A DNA stretch of 64,000 nt from NCBI GenBank assembly GCA_017302435.1, contig JAFLDL010000012.1, forward strand, positions 1 to 64,000, read 5' to 3'. Source of the DNA: Candidatus Accumulibacter necessarius. Its GTDB lineage: Bacteria; Pseudomonadota; Gammaproteobacteria; Burkholderiales; Rhodocyclaceae. The position numbers and the translations under genes are program-made. A model generated the notes under the pieces. The model saw only the letters and a list, made by a program, of their open reading frames with translations. It ran no database searches and had not been told where the DNA came from. The stretch's first letter is position 1. Each line of letters opens with the position of its first letter. Below are positions 61,505 to 64,000 of this stretch, piece after piece.

Positions 61505-62254
61505 TTGAAGATCCTCGTTGCAGTGAAACGAGTGGTGGATTACAACGTCAAGGTTCGCGTCAAGCCTGACGCGAGCGACGTTGATCTGGCGAACGTGAAG
61601 ATGTCGATGAACCCCTTTGACGAGATCGCGATTGAAGAGGCGGTGCGTCTGAAAGAAGCCGGTATTGCCACGGAAGTGATCGCCGTTTCGGCGGGCATCG
61701 CCAACTGCCAGGAGACCCTGCGCACGGCGATGGCGATTGGCGCCGACCGCGGCATCCTGATCCAGACCGATGTCGAACTGCAACCACTGGCGGTCGCCAA
61801 ACTGCTCAAGGCGGTGTGTGAGAAGGAGCAGCCCCAGATCGTCCTGTGCGGCAAGCAGGCGATCGACGACGACGCCAACCAGACCGGGCAGATGCTGGCC
61901 GGGCTGATGAACTGGCCGCAGGCAACCTTCGCCTCGAAGATCGTCGTCGCCGGGCAGCTGGCGACCGTCACGCGCGAGATCGACGGTGGTCTGGAAACCG
62001 TCGAGGTACCCTTGCCAGCCGTGCTGACAGCCGACCTGCGCCTCAACGAACCGCGCTACGCGACGCTGCCGAACATCATGAAAGCCAAGAGGAAGCCGCT
62101 CGAGACGACCCACCCGGCGACGCTGGGGGTCGATGTCGCGCCGCGCCTGAAGACACTCAAGGTCGCCGAACCGCCGAAGCGAACGGCAGGCATCAAGGTG
62201 GCCGATGCGGCCGATCTGGTGATGAAACTCAAGACTGAAGCAAAGGTAATCTGA
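61505..62254 (+). CDS. etfB: electron transfer flavoprotein beta subunit
   Basis: ETF beta of 249 residues. With ETF alpha it carries electrons from acyl-CoA dehydrogenases to ETF-ubiquinone oxidoreductase. The start [36 protein letters not shown] (about 38-54), and the signature region [19 protein letters not shown] (about 159-177) are typical. The start codon is TTG at 61505 with AAAGGGAGAG upstream. It is 2 bases from etfA. It is functionally linked to the acyl-CoA dehydrogenase and beta-oxidation genes in the window. Confidence 0.93.
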   Translation: MKILVAVKRVVDYNVKVRVKPDASDVDLANVKMSMNPFDEIAIEEAVRLKEAGIATEVIAVSAGIANCQETLRTAMAIGADRGILIQTDVELQPLAVAKLLKAVCEKEQPQIVLCGKQAIDDDANQTGQMLAGLMNWPQATFASKIVVAGQLATVTREIDGGLETVEVPLPAVLTADLRLNEPRYATLPNIMKAKRKPLETTHPATLGVDVAPRLKTLKVAEPPKRTAGIKVADAADLVMKLKTEAKVI

Positions 62255-62256
62255 CC

Positions 62257-63189
62257 ATGGCCATTCTCGTCATTGCTGAACACGACCATACCTCGATCAA
62301 GGCGGCGACACGCAACGCCGTCACCGCGGCGACGAAAATCGGGGGGGAGATTCACCTGCTGGTTGCCGGCAGCGCCTGTGCCGCGGCCGCCGATGCCGCG
62401 GCAGGGCTGGCCGGCGTGAGCAAGGTGCTGCTCGCTGACGCGCCGCACTACGCCGATCAGTCACCGGAGAACCTGGCGGCGCTGGTGGTAGCCACCGCGG
62501 CAAGCCATACTCACCTGCTTGCGGCGGCAACGACCTGCGGCAAGAACTTCATGCCGCGCGTGGCCGCGCTGCTTGACGTGGCGCAGATCTCCGAGATCAT
62601 CGGCGTCGAATCCGCCGACACCTTCGTCCGCCCGATCTACGCCGGCAACGTCGTCGCCACCGTGCAGTCGGCCGACCCGGTCAAGGTCATCACGGTGCGG
62701 GCGACGGCCTTCGAAGCCGCCGGTGACGGGGGTAACGCGCACATCGAGAAGCTGAGCGCCGGCCCCGATCTCGCCCAGAACAAGCTCGTTGGTCGCGAGC
62801 TGAGCAAGTCGGAACGACCGGAGCTGACCGCTGCCAAGGTGATCGTGTCGGGCGGCCGCGGCATGGGCAACGGCGAGAACTTCCACCGCTTGCTCGAACC
62901 GCTGGCCGACAGACTCGGCGCCGCCCTGGGCGCCTCGCGTGCGGCGGTGGATGCCGGTTACGTATCGAATGACTACCAGGTCGGCCAGACGGGCAAGATC
63001 GTCGCGCCGCAGCTCTACATCGCGGTCGGCATTTCGGGTGCCATACAGCACCTGGCCGGGATGAAGGACAGCAAGGTGATCGTCGCGATCAACAAGGACG
63101 CCGAAGCACCGATCTTCCAAGTCGCCGATTATGGCCTGGTCGGCGACCTCTTCGAAGTCCTGCCGGCGCTGCAGGCGGAACTCGGCTAA
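62257..63189 (+). CDS. etfA: electron transfer flavoprotein alpha subunit
   Basis: ETF alpha of 310 residues. The C-terminal FAD-binding domain is clear: [13 protein letters not shown] (about 197), [19 protein letters not shown] (in part about 235-250), [15 protein letters not shown] (about 256) and [18 protein letters not shown] (about 275-292). The N-terminal part pairs with EtfB. It is cotranscribed with etfB (2-base gap). Confidence 0.93.
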   Translation: MAILVIAEHDHTSIKAATRNAVTAATKIGGEIHLLVAGSACAAAADAAAGLAGVSKVLLADAPHYADQSPENLAALVVATAASHTHLLAAATTCGKNFMPRVAALLDVAQISEIIGVESADTFVRPIYAGNVVATVQSADPVKVITVRATAFEAAGDGGNAHIEKLSAGPDLAQNKLVGRELSKSERPELTAAKVIVSGGRGMGNGENFHRLLEPLADRLGAALGASRAAVDAGYVSNDYQVGQTGKIVAPQLYIAVGISGAIQHLAGMKDSKVIVAINKDAEAPIFQVADYGLVGDLFEVLPALQAELG

Positions 63190-63213
63190 GCCGCGCCAGG
63201 GAGACCAGGCCGC

Positions 63214-63879
63214 ATGAACCTGCCCGACGGCCTGATCGCTGGCTACTGGACCGTGCTGGCCTGGTGCTTGTTCGCCATCTCGGCGTCCCTGGCGGCGAGG
63301 CGTGCCCCGTGGCACGTGCTGACTGACAGTCGGCGTCTGAATGCCTTCCTGGCAATGATTGTCGGACTGATCCTGCTCTGGCACCTGAAGGCCGGGATCA
63401 AGCCCGGCCTTGCGCTGCACCTGCTTGGTGCGACGGTCTTTACCTTGTGCTTTGGCTGGGCCCTGGCGTTTATTGGCCTCTGCGCGGTCCTCGCCGGAGT
63501 GACACTGAACGGAGCGGCAGGCTTCGAGGCCTTTGCTGTGAACGCTCTGCTGATGGCCGGAGTCGGCGTATTGACGAGTCATTGGCTTCATCGACTGGTC
63601 GATCGGGTGCTGCCAAGACACCTGTTCGTCTATATTTTTTGCAAGGGTTTCTTTGCCTCGGCGCTGGCAGTGATGGCTGTCGGGGTGGTCTCCTGCATGC
63701 TACTGGTACTGGCGGGAGCATACGACAGTGACTACCTGACCAGCGAGTACCTGCCGTACTTTCTTCTGCTGGGCTTCTCCGAGGCCTGGCTGTCGGGTAT
63801 GTGGAGCACGCTGTTTGCCGTCTATCGGCCGGAGTTGCTGGCGGATTTTGAAGATGCGCAGTTTTTCGGAAGAAGATGA
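63214..63879 (+). CDS. CbiM-like energy-coupling factor transporter permease
   Basis: Membrane protein of 221 residues with about six transmembrane helices, starting MNLPDGLIAGYWTVLAWC like CbiM/NikM substrate-binding permeases for cobalt or nickel. A longer gap after the first residues and no clear N-terminal MHIxxG metal site (here MNLPDG) leave the substrate open. It starts 24 bases after etfA. The next frame begins an exported protein that could be a partner (CbiN/NikL-like), but it is cut off. Confidence 0.75.
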   Translation: MNLPDGLIAGYWTVLAWCLFAISASLAARRAPWHVLTDSRRLNAFLAMIVGLILLWHLKAGIKPGLALHLLGATVFTLCFGWALAFIGLCAVLAGVTLNGAAGFEAFAVNALLMAGVGVLTSHWLHRLVDRVLPRHLFVYIFCKGFFASALAVMAVGVVSCMLLVLAGAYDSDYLTSEYLPYFLLLGFSEAWLSGMWSTLFAVYRPELLADFEDAQFFGRR

Positions 63880-63922
63880 CCGTCCCGCTGAAGTGTTTTC
63901 AACGACAAGGTGGCCTTTTCTG

Positions 63923-64000
63923 ATGGCATCGAGAGTCCCCGGTTGGCTACTGCTTATTGCGGCCTTGTTGTTGCCTCTTGCTGCACCTGAGGCGAGTGCG
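63923..64000 (+). CDS. exported protein, 5' end only (cut by window edge)
   Basis: From ATG 63923 the frame encodes a signal peptide (MASRVPGWLLLIAALLL, then AAPEASA) and runs off the window. A GTG at 63893 in the same frame is an alternative start. Its position after an ECF permease suggests a periplasmic partner of that transporter, but nothing of the mature protein is visible. Confidence 0.5.
   Translation, partial: MASRVPGWLLLIAALLLPLAAPEASA

Noticed and set aside
1-64000. tRNA or rRNA genes
   Set aside because: No stretch with the expected conserved arms or rRNA signatures was seen on either strand, although reading by eye cannot fully exclude one.

Overview
The window is a GC-rich proteobacterial chromosome segment. 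Three things suggest a polyhydroxyalkanoate (PHA) accumulating betaproteobacterium, perhaps a Rhodocyclales / Accumulibacter relative: two PEP-CTERM exported proteins, a class I PHA synthase next to a class III phaE-phaC pair, and the DUF2339/DUF3999 envelope pair. This placement is inference from gene content; no rRNA or tRNA gene is visible in the window.

Positions 1-20,700 are mostly housekeeping and envelope genes. An IS4-type transposase runs off the left edge and has replaced the 5' end of an acyl-CoA dehydrogenase. Then come a PatZ-like acyl-CoA-ligase/GNAT protein, a degenerate nucleotidyl-cyclase-like protein, L-serine dehydratase, an OmpA lipoprotein, a BT1-type transporter, the DUF2339-DUF3999 operon, two PEP-CTERM proteins, a sterol-desaturase-like membrane hydroxylase and a WYL regulator.

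Positions 20,700-39,100 form a defence and toxin-antitoxin island built around gltA. It holds hipBA with a clear operator palindrome, a HIT-HNH pair and a tightly overlapping mcrB-mcrC-HNH operon. It also holds three copies or fragments of a minimal nucleotidyltransferase (MNT) gene with a broken HEPN partner, and two copies of a DUF4239 gene, one of them decapitated. Between them lie remnants of a BREX locus (3' end of brxC, 5' end of a pglX-like methylase) around an apparently intact mobile-mystery A/B (HTH + Fic) pair, an IS630 fragment, then Xre/RES and RHH/PIN toxin-antitoxin pairs and a NERD-helicase. Direct repeats of about 0.83 kb flank the BREX/Fic segment, so it has a history of duplication and deletion and could be lost by recombination.

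Positions 39,100-42,500 carry a ComB-like phosphatase, an alpha/beta hydrolase and two glutathione S-transferases. Positions 42,500-59,100 are a PHA region: a PHB depolymerase read in frame from an upstream putative DNA-binding module, enoyl-CoA hydratase, a divergent PHA-synthase-like protein, an acyl-CoA ligase, a long class I PhaC, then a forward run of 3-hydroxyacyl-CoA dehydrogenase, thiolase, two MaoC-type dehydratase halves, PhaE, class III PhaC and an HD-GYP protein. Together these could interconvert beta-oxidation intermediates and PHA and carry out both granule synthesis and mobilisation.

Positions 59,100-64,000 hold glycerol kinase, a TetR regulator divergent from etfBA with palindromic candidate operators between them, a CbiM-like ECF permease, and the start of an exported protein cut by the window edge.
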